Shown here piece by piece: positions 36,102 through 44,763 of a DNA stretch of 64,000 nt. The notes beneath the pieces were generated by a model. The model was not told the DNA's origin and did no database searches. It saw only the letters and a program-made list of their open reading frames with translations. Source of the DNA: Nocardioides sp. LHD-245 (GTDB lineage: Bacteria; Actinomycetota; Actinomycetes; Propionibacteriales; Nocardioidaceae); NCBI RefSeq assembly GCF_030929495.1, contig NZ_JAVFWN010000001.1:124001-188000 (forward strand), in the 5' to 3' direction. Made by a program: the position numbers and the translations under genes. Numbering within the stretch: the first letter of the stretch is position 1; every line of letters begins with the position of its first letter.

Positions 36102-36701
36102 TCAGCGCGCCCACAGGTCGGTCCACGAGTGCCCGAGCTCGCGGACCATCCCGCGCAGCAGCGGCAGGCTGACGCCGACGACATTGTGGTGGTCGCCCTC
36201 GATGCCGGTCACGAACCCGCCGCCGAGGCCGTCGACCGTGAAGGCGCCCGCGACGTGGAGCGGCTCGCCGGTCGCGACGTACGCCGCGATCTCGGCGTCG
36301 TCGACGTCGGCGAAGTGGACCGTCGTCGACGCCGTGGCCGCGACCTGGTGCCCGCTGGCGCGGTCGCGCAGGCAGTGGCCGCTGTGCAGGACCCCGGAGC
36401 GGCCGCGCATCGACCGCCAGCGCCGGACCGCGTCGCCGGCGTCGTCGGGCTTGCCGAGAGCCGAGCCGTCGAGCTCGAGGACCGAGTCGCAGCCGAGTAC
36501 CAGGGCGTCGTCCGGCAGGTCGTCCAGCCCGGCGACGGCACCGCACTTGAGCTCGGCCAGACGAAGCGCCAGCTCGGCGGGCGGCACGTCGCGGACCTGT
36601 GACTCGTCGACGCCCGACACGACGACCTGGGGGTCGAGACCCGCGCTGCGCAGGGTCGCCAGACGGGCGGGGGAGGCGGACGCGAGCACGAAGGTCGGCA
36701 C
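36102..36701 (-). CDS. maf: Maf-family nucleotide pyrophosphatase
   Basis: House-cleaning enzyme that hydrolyses non-canonical nucleoside triphosphates, 199 residues. The N-terminal signature LASASPARLATLRSAGL is present, as are SGVDES and the DSV motif in GCDSVLELDG. GTG 36701 follows a TAGGGT box by 6 bases. In Mycobacterium maf lies beside accD5 and birA, but here the acc genes are absent and birA is 17 kb away. Confidence 0.9.
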   Translation of the reverse strand: MPTFVLASASPARLATLRSAGLDPQVVVSGVDESQVRDVPPAELALRLAELKCGAVAGLDDLPDDALVLGCDSVLELDGSALGKPDDAGDAVRRWRSMRGRSGVLHSGHCLRDRASGHQVAATASTTVHFADVDDAEIAAYVATGEPLHVAGAFTVDGLGGGFVTGIEGDHHNVVGVSLPLLRGMVRELGHSWTDLWAR

Positions 36702-36707
36702 GCCGCC

Positions 36708-36713
36708 ACCCTA
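36708..36713 (-). promoter_or_regulatory. -10 box of a leaderless maf promoter
   Basis: TAGGGT on the minus strand ends 6 bases before the GTG at 36701. Confidence 0.5.
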
Positions 36714-36728
36714 ACGATCGGTCGCACG

Positions 36729-37394
36729 TCAGCTGAGCGCGGCGGTGATGGTCGCGACCGCACGGCGGACCGGCTCGACGGCCGAGGAGAGCAGGTCGGG
36801 CCGCGACGTGACGACATTGACCGCGGCCAGCACGTGCCACCCGGGCAGGGGAGCGGCGATGCCGTAGGCCCCGGGATTGAGCTCGGCCTCCGTCGTCACG
36901 TGCCCGGTGGCGCGGACGCCGGCCACCCGGACCGGCTCCCCGGAGCGCGGCGGGCCGGAGGCCAGGGCGGCGAGGCCGCCGGCGCCGCGGTCGAGCGGGT
37001 CGCGGTTGCCGAGCCGGTACGAGAAGCGCGGGCCGTCGGTCGGCGGCTCGGCGACGACCGTGGTCACGGCGGCGTCGCCGCTGACCTCGACCAGGCTGGC
37101 CGTCGCGTCGATCGCGAGCGCGAGCTGGTGCAGCACCGGCTCGGCGACGTCGCGCAGCCGGGGCCGGCTGTGCTCGGCGAGGTCGGCGGTGGCCGGGCCG
37201 ACGGTGTAGCGGCCCTGGTCGTCGCGCGCGGCGAAGCCGGTGCGGTGCAGGGAGACCAGCAGCCGGTAGGTGATCGAGCGGTGCATCCCGCACGCGGTCG
37301 CGGCCTCGGCGACGGTCAGCCCCTCGGGGTGACGGCCGAGCTCCACGAGCACGGCCAGCCCGCGCTCGAGGGTCTGCGAACCGGAATCGGACAC
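36729..37394 (-). CDS. IclR-family transcriptional regulator
   Basis: 221 residues. An N-terminal winged helix (about 5-60: LERGLAVLVELGRHPEGLTVAEAA, HRSITYRLLVSL) is followed by an IclR effector-binding domain. GTG 37394 has GGAGGGA 5 bases upstream. It lies immediately downstream of fahA (25 bp gap) and so is a good candidate regulator of the tyrosine/homogentisate genes. The effector is unknown. Confidence 0.85.
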   Translation of the reverse strand: MSDSGSQTLERGLAVLVELGRHPEGLTVAEAATACGMHRSITYRLLVSLHRTGFAARDDQGRYTVGPATADLAEHSRPRLRDVAEPVLHQLALAIDATASLVEVSGDAAVTTVVAEPPTDGPRFSYRLGNRDPLDRGAGGLAALASGPPRSGEPVRVAGVRATGHVTTEAELNPGAYGIAAPLPGWHVLAAVNVVTSRPDLLSSAVEPVRRAVATITAALS

Positions 37395-37419
37395 CTCGTC
37401 CCTCCTGGCCTCGATCCGC

Positions 37420-38631
37420 TCAGCTGGTCGGCAGGATCCTGCCACGGACCTCGCCGAGGCCGATCCGTCCCCGGGCGCCGGGCGCCGTGTAGCGCAGGAC
37501 GACCTCGTCGCCGTCCTCCAGGAAGGTCCGCTCCGCCCCGCCGGCGACGAACGGCTCCCGCCCACCCCAGGACAGCTCGAGGAAGGAGCCGCGCTGGTCC
37601 TTGTCCGGGCCGCTGATGGTGCCGGAGGCGTAGAGGTCGCCGACCCGCAGCGAGGCGCCGTTGACGGTGAGGTGGGCCAGCATCTGGGCGGGCGACCAGT
37701 ACATCGACCGGTACGGCGGGCGCGCGACGACGGTGCCGTTCAGCTCGACCTCGACCTCGATGTCGTAGCCCGACGGGCCCTCCTCCCGCAGGTACTGCAG
37801 GACCGGGACGTCCTGGCCGGGCAGCGGCACGCGGGCCGGCTCGAGCGCGGCCAGCGGGGTGACCCAGGCGCTGATCGAGGTGGCGAAGGACTTGGCCAGG
37901 TGAGGACCGAGCGGGACGTACTCCCAGGCCTGGATGTCGCGGGCCGACCAGTCGTTGACGCCGGCGACGCCGAAGACCGTGTCCGCGAACTCGGCCGTCG
38001 CGACGCGAGTGCCGAGCGGCACGGAGCGACCGACGACGAAGCCGAGCTCGGCCTCGATGTCGAGTCGCCGGCTCGGGCCGTAGGACGGCAGGTCCTCGGT
38101 CGGCGCCTTGCGCTGACCCGCGGGGCGGTGCACCGGCGTGCCGGAGACGACGATCGAGCCTGCCCGGCCGTGGTAGCCGACCGGGAGGTGCTTCCAGTTG
38201 GGCAGCAGCGCCGCGCCGTCGGGACGGAAGATCCGGCCGACGTTGGTCGCGTGGTGCTCGGAGGCGTAGTAGTCGACGTAGTCGGCGACCTCGAACGGCA
38301 GCCGGCACGCGACGTCGGCCAGCGGCAGCAGCCGCACCTGGTCGCGCCGCCCGGGGTCGGTGAGCAGGTCGACCACCCAGGCGCGCACCTCGGCCCAGGT
38401 GGCGGCGCCCGCGGCGAGGAGCGGGTTGAGCCGGTCGACGCCCAGCAGCGGCGTCCACGCCGGGCGCAGCGCCCGCGCCGCGGCGCCGAGGTCGAGCACC
38501 TGCTCGCCGATCCGGACGCCCACCTGGGCGGGCTCGTCGCCCGTCGTGACGACGGCGTAGGGCAGGTTGTCGACGTCGTAGAGGCTGCCGGCGGCGCCGT
38601 CCACCCAGGTCTGCGGCTGCGTTTCGGTCAT
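37420..38631 (-). CDS. fahA: Fumarylacetoacetase
   Basis: Last enzyme of tyrosine and phenylalanine breakdown, hydrolysing fumarylacetoacetate to fumarate and acetoacetate. 403 residues: a small SH3-like N-terminal domain, then the FAH fold. Metal and catalytic residues are in DYYASEHHATN (about 118-128), DIEAELGFVVG and NDWSARDIQAWEY. Downstream of the 275-residue unknown gene by 25 bp on the same strand and upstream of the IclR gene. The product acetoacetate could be activated by the acetoacetyl-CoA synthetase at 1-1844. Confidence 0.93.
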   Translation of the reverse strand: MTETQPQTWVDGAAGSLYDVDNLPYAVVTTGDEPAQVGVRIGEQVLDLGAAARALRPAWTPLLGVDRLNPLLAAGAATWAEVRAWVVDLLTDPGRRDQVRLLPLADVACRLPFEVADYVDYYASEHHATNVGRIFRPDGAALLPNWKHLPVGYHGRAGSIVVSGTPVHRPAGQRKAPTEDLPSYGPSRRLDIEAELGFVVGRSVPLGTRVATAEFADTVFGVAGVNDWSARDIQAWEYVPLGPHLAKSFATSISAWVTPLAALEPARVPLPGQDVPVLQYLREEGPSGYDIEVEVELNGTVVARPPYRSMYWSPAQMLAHLTVNGASLRVGDLYASGTISGPDKDQRGSFLELSWGGREPFVAGGAERTFLEDGDEVVLRYTAPGARGRIGLGEVRGRILPTS

Positions 38632-38656
38632 GGAGTGCTCCTCGGGATAGGGGTGG

Positions 38657-39484
38657 TCAGAGCAGGTCGAGGGCGACCAGGTCGTCGTAGGGCTCGACGA
38701 CGCTGCACGAGCCGTAGGAGGTGAACGTGTTCCGGGCGGCGGCGAGGCCGGACGCGGCCCGGACGGCGGCGGCCAGCGTCGCGGCGTCGCGCTCGGCGAG
38801 CGTGGCGACCAGGGTGCTCGCCTCGGCGCCGGCCACGGCCTGGGCGGTGGCGAGCAGGATGTTGAGGTAGCCGTGGTGCTCGAAGCCGGTGATCGCGCCG
38901 GTGTGCCGCACCGCGTGGTGCAGTCCGGCGGTGCACTTGAACGGCAGGTCGCGGGTCACCGCGGCGATGATCCAGGCGGCCACCTCGTCCTCGGCCGGGA
39001 AGGCGGCGGCCTCGGTGCCGCCGGTGCGGAGCTTGAGCCGCAGCCCGTGCGCGGCGACCGCGTCGAGCACCGCGGGCCACTCGGGGGAGGCCGGCCGGGG
39101 CACCTCGACGTACGTCGTGACGCCGGCCGGGCGGGCCGCGGCGATCGCGGCGACCTGGCCGGCAGGCGTCCCGGGGCCGCCGAGCCTGACCTCCAGGCTC
39201 GCCAATCGCACGCCTGCCGCCGTCGCCCGCGCGGCGACACCGGCGACCTCGGCCGGGGTGGGGACGACGACGCTGACCTCGAACCCCGCGGTGTCGAGGC
39301 CGGCGAGGTCGTCGAGCCGGGCGGTGTCGATGACCAGTGGACCGACCAGGCCGGCGTACGCCGTCATGGCGAGCGCGCGGTGCGCCGCGACGGCCGCGGG
39401 GAGCGGAGCCAGGCCGGGCGGGAAGATCGCGGCGTCGTCAACGAGGTGCTGGAAGGGCACGGGGATGGACGCGGGGATGGACAC
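38657..39484 (-). CDS. Conserved-looking protein of unknown function in the homogentisate locus
   Basis: 275 residues, no signal peptide or membrane helix. Visible features are an early FPPGLAPLPAAVAAH segment, alternating helices and strands reminiscent of a TIM-barrel-like fold (inference), and a striking late motif PFKCTAGLHHAVRH followed by GFEHHGYLNILLA, rich in His and possibly metal-binding. It sits between fahA and the divergent hmgA, so a role in homogentisate breakdown, such as a missing isomerase step, is possible but unproven. GTG 39484 follows TACAGT by 6 bases. I do not recognise a family name. Confidence 0.7.
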   Translation of the reverse strand: MSIPASIPVPFQHLVDDAAIFPPGLAPLPAAVAAHRALAMTAYAGLVGPLVIDTARLDDLAGLDTAGFEVSVVVPTPAEVAGVAARATAAGVRLASLEVRLGGPGTPAGQVAAIAAARPAGVTTYVEVPRPASPEWPAVLDAVAAHGLRLKLRTGGTEAAAFPAEDEVAAWIIAAVTRDLPFKCTAGLHHAVRHTGAITGFEHHGYLNILLATAQAVAGAEASTLVATLAERDAATLAAAVRAASGLAAARNTFTSYGSCSVVEPYDDLVALDLL

Positions 39485-39490
39485 GGCCCC

Positions 39491-39496
39491 ACTGTA
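39491..39496 (-). promoter_or_regulatory. -10 box of the fahA operon
   Basis: TACAGT on the minus strand ends 6 bases before the GTG at 39484. Confidence 0.5.
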
Positions 39497-39515
39497 GCGA
39501 CTAGCGTTCGAAATG

Positions 39516-39532
39516 AGAACGGAAGGTGTTCT
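39516..39532. promoter_or_regulatory. Inverted repeat between the fahA operon and hmgA
   Basis: AGAAC-ggaaggt-GTTCT, with an extra GTTC at 39506-39509. It lies in the 78-bp divergent gap; possible operator for the IclR protein encoded at 36729-37394. Confidence 0.5.
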
Positions 39533-39562
39533 TATATCGAGCAGCAGAACGGGGGCGCGACG

Positions 39563-40759
39563 ATGGCGTACTACCGACAGGTCGGGGAGGTGCCGCAGAA
39601 GCGGCACACGCAGTTCCGCGACGCCCGCGACCCGGGTGGGCGCCTCTACTACGAGGAGCTGATGGGCGAGGAGGGCTTCTCCTCCGACTCCTCGCTGCTC
39701 TACCACCGCGGCGTGCCCTCGGCGATCAGCAGCGCCGAACTCTGGGAGCTGCCCGACCAGGCCCGGACCCCCAACCACCCCCTGAAGCCTCGTCACCTCC
39801 GCCTGCACGACCTGACCACCGGAGCCGACGCGGTCACCGACCGCCGCCTCGTGCTCGGCAACGCCGACGTCCGGATCTCCTACGTCACCACCGGCGGACC
39901 GGAGAGCGCGACGCCGCTCTACCGCAACGCCATCGGCGACGAGTGCGTGTACGTCGAGTCCGGCTCCGGCACCGTCGAGACGGTCTTCGGCGTCCTGGCC
40001 TACCGGGCCGGCGACTACGTCGTGATCCCGCGCGCGACCACCCACCGCTGGGTGCCGGCCGAGCCGTCGCGGCTCTACGCGATCGAGGCCAACAGTCACA
40101 TCGCCCCGCCCAAGCGCTATCTGTCCCGCTACGGCCAACTGCTCGAGCACGCGCCCTTCTGCGAGCGCGACCTGCACGGGCCGGGCGCGGTCCAGCTCGA
40201 CGACTCCGGTGACACCGACGTCGAGGTGCTCGTCAAGCACCGGGTCGGCGGCCAGGTCGTCGGCACCCGCTACACCTACGCGACGCACCCGTTCGACGTG
40301 GTCGGCTGGGACGGCTGCCTCTACCCCTACACCTTCAACATCGACGACTACATGCCGATCACCGGCAAGATCCACCAGCCGCCGCCGGTGCACCAGGTCT
40401 TCGAGGGCCACAACTTCGTGATCTGCAACTTCCTGCCGCGCAAGGTCGACTACCACCCGCTCGCGGTTCCCGTGCCGTACTACCACTCCAACGTCGACTC
40501 CGACGAGGTGATGTTCTACGTCGCCGGAGACTACGAGGCCCGCAAGGGCTCGGGCATCGGCCTCGGCTCGATCTCCCTGCACCCCGGTGGCCATGCCCAC
40601 GGGCCGCAGCCGCAGGCGATCGAGGCCTCGCTGGGCGCGGAGTACTTCGAGGAGTCGGCCGTCATGGTCGACACCTTCGCGCCGCTCGACCTCGGTGAGG
40701 GCGGCCGGGCCGTCGAGGACCCGGAGTACGCCTGGTCCTGGGCCCGCGCACTGGACTGA
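39563..40759 (+). CDS. hmgA: Homogentisate 1,2-dioxygenase
   Basis: Iron(II) ring-cleaving enzyme that converts homogentisate to maleylacetoacetate. 398 residues, a cupin-type protein shorter than the ~440-residue fungal and human enzymes. The iron-ligand region HPGGHAHGPQP is in the C-terminal third and KVDYHPLAVPVPYYHSNVDSDE precedes it. Divergent from the fahA operon. No maleylacetoacetate isomerase or 4-hydroxyphenylpyruvate dioxygenase gene is visible in the window. Confidence 0.92.
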   Translation: MAYYRQVGEVPQKRHTQFRDARDPGGRLYYEELMGEEGFSSDSSLLYHRGVPSAISSAELWELPDQARTPNHPLKPRHLRLHDLTTGADAVTDRRLVLGNADVRISYVTTGGPESATPLYRNAIGDECVYVESGSGTVETVFGVLAYRAGDYVVIPRATTHRWVPAEPSRLYAIEANSHIAPPKRYLSRYGQLLEHAPFCERDLHGPGAVQLDDSGDTDVEVLVKHRVGGQVVGTRYTYATHPFDVVGWDGCLYPYTFNIDDYMPITGKIHQPPPVHQVFEGHNFVICNFLPRKVDYHPLAVPVPYYHSNVDSDEVMFYVAGDYEARKGSGIGLGSISLHPGGHAHGPQPQAIEASLGAEYFEESAVMVDTFAPLDLGEGGRAVEDPEYAWSWARALD

Positions 40760-40765
40760 GCTCTC

Positions 40766-41848
40766 CTAGCGCACGACCTCCAGGCCCAGCCAGCCGCCGA
40801 GCGCCGCCAGCTCCGCCTCGACCGCGTCGCCGGTCTCCGGCTCCCACGGGACGTCCTCGTGGACCGCGTGGACCCGGAGCACGCCGGCCCTGCGGTCGGC
40901 CTTCGCGTCGAGCTTGCCCACCAGCCGGTCGCCGTCGAGGATCGGTAGGGCGAAGTAGCCCCACCGGCGTGACGCGGCGGGCTTGTACATCTCCAGGACG
41001 TACTCGAAGTCGAACAGGTCGAGCGCCCGGTCGCGGTCGTGGACCAACCGGTCGAAGGGCGAGAGGAACGCGCAGCGCCCCTCGAAGGGCTCCTCGGATG
41101 CGGCCAGGGCGTCGGGATCCACCTGCCAGGTGCCGGTGACGCCGTCGACCTCGACGGTGACGCCGAGCTCGCCGATCGGCGAGGGCTCGCCGGGAGAGCG
41201 CAGCGGCTTGGCCCGGGCGATGCCGAGCGAGGCCAGCCGTCGCTCGTCGCGGATCCGGCGCGCCTCGTCGGGCGCGGGGCGGTAGAGGTCCGCGGGGTAG
41301 ACGCGCTCGGCGAGGTCCCAGAGCCGGCTGCGGCCCTGGCGGCCGGTCACCGCGACCTCGCCGCGCAGGCAGAGCACCTCGAGCATCCGGTTGGCGTTCT
41401 TGTCGTCGTTCCACCCGGTGGAGGTGTACGGCACCTCCGGGTCGTTGGGCAACGCGGTCGCCGCGAGCGGCCCCTCGTCGCGCACCTGGTCGAGGACGCG
41501 GGCGCGGTAGCGCGGGTTGGCCTCGATCCAGGCGACGGTGCTCGGGTGCAGCCACTCGTCGGCCACGCCGAGGTGGATGCCGACGTCGTCCATGGTCCGG
41601 ATGAACGTGACGTGCTCGGTCAGCGACCGCTCGGTCTCCAGCGCGAACACCAGGTCGGAGGGGTCGTAGGCCTCGCCGAGGCGCGACCACGCCACCAGGT
41701 CGGCGCTGCGCGCGATGGCCGTGGTCGGGTCGATCTGGACCAGCGTCAGCTGGTCGACCATGGCGACGAGCGAGGCGGGTCGCTCGGCGTCGAGCAGCTG
41801 GGCCCGGACCGCGATCCGGCGGGCCTGCTCCCGATCGAGGCGGATCAC
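40766..41848 (-). CDS. AlkX/YcaQ-like winged-helix DNA glycosylase family protein
   Basis: 360 residues of the HTH_42 (winged helix) family that includes the glycosylases AlkZ and YcaQ (AlkX). The catalytic-type motif reads Q-I-D (residues 38-40 in LVQIDPT), the form of AlkX; AlkZ has QxQ. AlkX unhooks interstrand cross-links, so a repair function is likely but inferred from this motif. The gene is convergent with hmgA and lies 10 bp after the DUF885 gene on the same strand. Confidence 0.8.
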   Translation of the reverse strand: MIRLDREQARRIAVRAQLLDAERPASLVAMVDQLTLVQIDPTTAIARSADLVAWSRLGEAYDPSDLVFALETERSLTEHVTFIRTMDDVGIHLGVADEWLHPSTVAWIEANPRYRARVLDQVRDEGPLAATALPNDPEVPYTSTGWNDDKNANRMLEVLCLRGEVAVTGRQGRSRLWDLAERVYPADLYRPAPDEARRIRDERRLASLGIARAKPLRSPGEPSPIGELGVTVEVDGVTGTWQVDPDALAASEEPFEGRCAFLSPFDRLVHDRDRALDLFDFEYVLEMYKPAASRRWGYFALPILDGDRLVGKLDAKADRRAGVLRVHAVHEDVPWEPETGDAVEAELAALGGWLGLEVVR

Positions 41849-41858
41849 GGCACGTCCC

Positions 41859-43529
41859 TCAGAGCCGGGCGAGCGCGGCCTGCAGCGGGTCGAGCCCGAG
41901 GCCGCCGAGGTCGAGGGCCGCGGTGTGGAACGCCTTGAGGTCGAACGCCGCGCCGTGCCGCGCCTGCGCCGCCGCGCGCGACTCGAGCCAGATCCGCTCG
42001 CCGACCTTGTACGACGGTGCCTGGCCCGGCCAGCCGAGGTAGCGGTTGACCTCGAAGCGCAGCGACCCGTCGTCCATCCGGGAGTGGGCGCGCATGAACT
42101 CGTAGGCGAGGTCGGCGTTCCAGGTCTCGCCCGGCCGCCAGCCGAACGGGTTGTCGGCCGGCACCGCGAGCCCGAGGTGCACGCCGATGTCGACGACCAC
42201 CCGGGCGGCGCGGAAGCCCTGCATGTCGAGGAACCCGAGCCGGTCGCCCGGGTCGGCGAAGTAGCCGAGCTCGTCCATCAGCCGCTCGGCGTACAGCGCC
42301 CAGCCCTCGCCGTGGCCGCTGACCCAGCACAACAGGCGCTGCCAGCGGTTGAGGAGGTCGGCGCGGTGCACCGCCTGGGCGCACTGCAGGTGGTGGCCGG
42401 GCACCCCCTCGTGGAACACCGTCGTCGTCTCGCGCCAGGTCGAGTAGCGCTCGTGGTCGTCGGTGAAGGAGAACCACATGGTGCCCGGGCGTGAGAAGTC
42501 CTCGGTGGGCGGCGTGTACCAGGCGCCGCCGTCGTTGACCGGCGCCACCTTGCACTGCAGGGTCCGGATCGGCTCGGCGATGTCGAAGTGCACCCCGTCG
42601 AAGTCGGCGAGGATCGCGTCGGACCTCTCCTGCATCCAGGCCTGGAACGCCTCCCGGCTGCCGCAGTCGCGCGCGGGGTCGGCGTCGAGCGCGGCGACCG
42701 CGTCGGCGACGCTGCCGCCGGACACGATCCGCCCGGCTGTGGCGGCCATGTCGTCCTCGATCCGCTTCAGCTCCTCCCAGCCCCAGCGGTAGGTCTCCTC
42801 GAGGTCGACGCGCGCGCCGAGGAAGTAGCGGGACGCGAGCGCGTAGTGCTCACGGCCCACCCCGTCGACGTCGCGGCCCCGCGGGAGCAGGTCGGTCTCG
42901 ACGAAGCGCCCGAACCCGGCGTACGCCGCCGAGGCGCTCGCCGCCGCGGCCGCGAGCGCCTCGCGCCGCCCCTCCGGCGCCTGCGCCACGACGCCCGCGA
43001 AGTAGTCGCCGGCAGCGCCCTCCTGACCGGTCCAGCCACGCACCTGGCCGGCCACCTCGGCGTACTGGCGGCGGGCGGAGACCCGGCCCGCGGCCGCCTC
43101 CTCGAGCAGGGTGACCCGGTAGCCGTCGAGGGCGGCCGGCACCGCGGCCAGCCGGGCGCCGATCGCCTCCCAGTGCTCGGGGGTCTCGGTCGGCATCAGG
43201 TCGAACACCTCGCGCACGGCGTGGATCGCGCTCGAGATCACGGAGAACTCGCTGCGCTCGACCCCCGCGTCGGCGCGCTCGACGGTGAGCCCGACCCGCT
43301 CCAGGAAGGCCGCCTTGGCGACCTCCTCGCGCTCGTCGGCCGTCTCCAGCGCGGCGACCTCCGCCAGGGCCCGGCGGTGCAGCTCCTCGGTGGCGGCGAA
43401 GCCGTCGGGGGAGAGGTCGGGCAGCTCGCCGTCGTGGCCCGGGATGCCGGCGTAGGTCGCCGTCAGCGGGTCGAGCGCGGCGAGGTCCTCGACGAAGCGG
43501 TCGGTGCGGGCGTCCACGAGTCGCGTCAT
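41859..43529 (-). CDS. DUF885-family metallopeptidase
   Basis: 556 residues. The zinc site reads HEGVPGHH near residues 371-378, an HExxxGHH-type motif of DUF885; the C-terminal half holds SGHGEGWALYAERLMDELGY. No signal peptide, so it is probably cytoplasmic. Members are thought to be metallopeptidases; the substrate is not known. The ATG at 43529 follows a TAGGCT -10 box by 6 bases. Likely co-transcribed with the AlkX-like gene downstream. Confidence 0.85.
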   Translation of the reverse strand: MTRLVDARTDRFVEDLAALDPLTATYAGIPGHDGELPDLSPDGFAATEELHRRALAEVAALETADEREEVAKAAFLERVGLTVERADAGVERSEFSVISSAIHAVREVFDLMPTETPEHWEAIGARLAAVPAALDGYRVTLLEEAAAGRVSARRQYAEVAGQVRGWTGQEGAAGDYFAGVVAQAPEGRREALAAAAASASAAYAGFGRFVETDLLPRGRDVDGVGREHYALASRYFLGARVDLEETYRWGWEELKRIEDDMAATAGRIVSGGSVADAVAALDADPARDCGSREAFQAWMQERSDAILADFDGVHFDIAEPIRTLQCKVAPVNDGGAWYTPPTEDFSRPGTMWFSFTDDHERYSTWRETTTVFHEGVPGHHLQCAQAVHRADLLNRWQRLLCWVSGHGEGWALYAERLMDELGYFADPGDRLGFLDMQGFRAARVVVDIGVHLGLAVPADNPFGWRPGETWNADLAYEFMRAHSRMDDGSLRFEVNRYLGWPGQAPSYKVGERIWLESRAAAQARHGAAFDLKAFHTAALDLGGLGLDPLQAALARL

Positions 43530-43535
43530 GACGTG

Positions 43536-43541
43536 AGCCTA
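43536..43541 (-). promoter_or_regulatory. -10 box of a leaderless DUF885 promoter
   Basis: TAGGCT on the minus strand ends 6 bases before the ATG at 43529. Confidence 0.5.
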
Positions 43542-43612
43542 GGAGCGCGGTCCGACAACCGGCACCCGGTTATCGATGGATCGGGGGCTCGGGCCGGCGG
43601 TCATCCCCCGGT

Positions 43613-43708
43613 GGCGCCTGCGCGGCGACGTACGGCGGCACCGTGGTCACCTTCGATCGCGACTTCCGCAAGTTCGACGGTCTGCGGGTCCACGAGCTCA
43701 CCGCCTGA
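43613..43708 (+). pseudogene. VapC toxin remnant (C-terminal PIN-domain tail)
   Basis: An open frame ending in TGA at 43706-43708 encodes ATYGGTVVTFDRDFRKF followed by DGLRVHEL, which closely matches the C-terminal end of PIN-domain VapC toxins (VTFDRDF..FxGLRV). The N-terminal ~100 residues with the first catalytic Asp residues are absent, and upstream sequence does not match. It lies in the 179-bp gap between the DUF885 and WYL genes. A decayed toxin gene, so no function is expected. Confidence 0.55.
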
Positions 43709-44668
43709 TCAGGACCCGGCGACCGCGCCGGCGTACCGGGTCGCCAGGACCTGCAGGTGGTCGACCAGCGCGGCGGGCGACTCGACGGTGAAGTCGAGGC
43801 CGAGCATGCCGATCCAGACCGCCACGATCTCGAGGCTGTCGCCGCCGGTGACCAGCACGCAGCGCCCGTCGGGCCGCGACTCGACGACACCGACGGCCGG
43901 GTTGATCCGCGCGAGCACGTCCTCCGCCGTCGCGTCGATGACCAGCCGGGCGTGCACCGACCAGCCGGTCCGGGCGACCTCGCGGACGACGAGCTCGGTG
44001 AGGTCGCCGGGCAGCGGAGCCGGGCGGAACGAGCGGCCGCCAGGGATCCGCAGGGTCAGCCAGTCGACGCGGTACGGCGCCCAGTCGCCCGTCGAGGGGC
44101 TCCGGCCGACGACGAACCAGCGGCGCTGCCAGGCCACCAGGTGGTACGGCTCGAGCTCGATCCGCTCCTGCGCCTCGCCGTAGAAGGCGCGCAGCCCGCG
44201 GTGGTCGCGGATCGCGTCGGCGATCTCGGCGAGCACGCCGGCGTCGACCTCGGGGTCCTCGACGTTCGAGTCGGTGTTGACCGGGCCCGCCTCGGTGGCG
44301 TCGCGCAGCGCCGTGACCCGGCGGCGCAGCCGGTCGGGCAGGACGTGCTCGAGCTTGGTGAGCGCCCGGCCCCCGCTCTCCTCGAACCCGGCCACGCCGG
44401 TCAGCGTGCGCAGCCCGACGGCGACGGCGACCGCCTCCTCGTCGTCGAGCAGCAGCGGTGGGAGCTTGGCGCCCACGCCGAGCCGGTAGTGACCGGTCCG
44501 CCCGCGCAGACCGTCCACGGGGTAGCCGAGCTCGCGCAGCCGGGCCACGTCGTTGCGCACGGTCCGCTCGGTCACGCCGAGGCGCGCGGCCAGCTCGGGC
44601 GCGGTCCAGGCGACGCGGGACTGGAACAGGCCGAGCAGTTCGAGGATCCGTGCCGAAGTAGTCGTCAC
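43709..44668 (-). CDS. WYL-domain transcriptional regulator
   Basis: 319 residues. An N-terminal winged HTH (about 1-60: APELAARLGVTERTVRNDVARLRELGYPV) is followed by a WYL domain (about 140-215, with LVAWQRRWFVVGR) and a C-terminal WCX extension. WYL domains sense nucleotides or other ligands in regulators of DNA-damage, phage-defence and other genes. GTG 44668 follows TTTAAT by 6 bases. The stop is directly beside the VapC remnant. It is divergent from the epoxide hydrolase gene, which it may control. Confidence 0.85.
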   Translation of the reverse strand: MTTTSARILELLGLFQSRVAWTAPELAARLGVTERTVRNDVARLRELGYPVDGLRGRTGHYRLGVGAKLPPLLLDDEEAVAVAVGLRTLTGVAGFEESGGRALTKLEHVLPDRLRRRVTALRDATEAGPVNTDSNVEDPEVDAGVLAEIADAIRDHRGLRAFYGEAQERIELEPYHLVAWQRRWFVVGRSPSTGDWAPYRVDWLTLRIPGGRSFRPAPLPGDLTELVVREVARTGWSVHARLVIDATAEDVLARINPAVGVVESRPDGRCVLVTGGDSLEIVAVWIGMLGLDFTVESPAALVDHLQVLATRYAGAVAGS

Positions 44669-44674
44669 AAGTCG

Positions 44675-44680
44675 ATTAAA
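44675..44680 (-). promoter_or_regulatory. -10 box of the WYL regulator gene
   Basis: TTTAAT on the minus strand (one change from TATAAT) ends 6 bases before the GTG at 44668. Confidence 0.45.
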
Positions 44681-44763
44681 CAGGAAAGAAATGTGCCGGT
44701 ATGGCTCCTACCGTCGGAGACACCCAGAAGGACCACCCACCGGAAAACCGAAAGGCCCTCGCC

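Noticed and set aside
44701..44763. Extended N-terminus for the epoxide hydrolase from ATG 44701
   Set aside because: The ATG at 44764 has a ribosome-binding site and matches the usual N-terminus of the family; the extension is charged and low-complexity.
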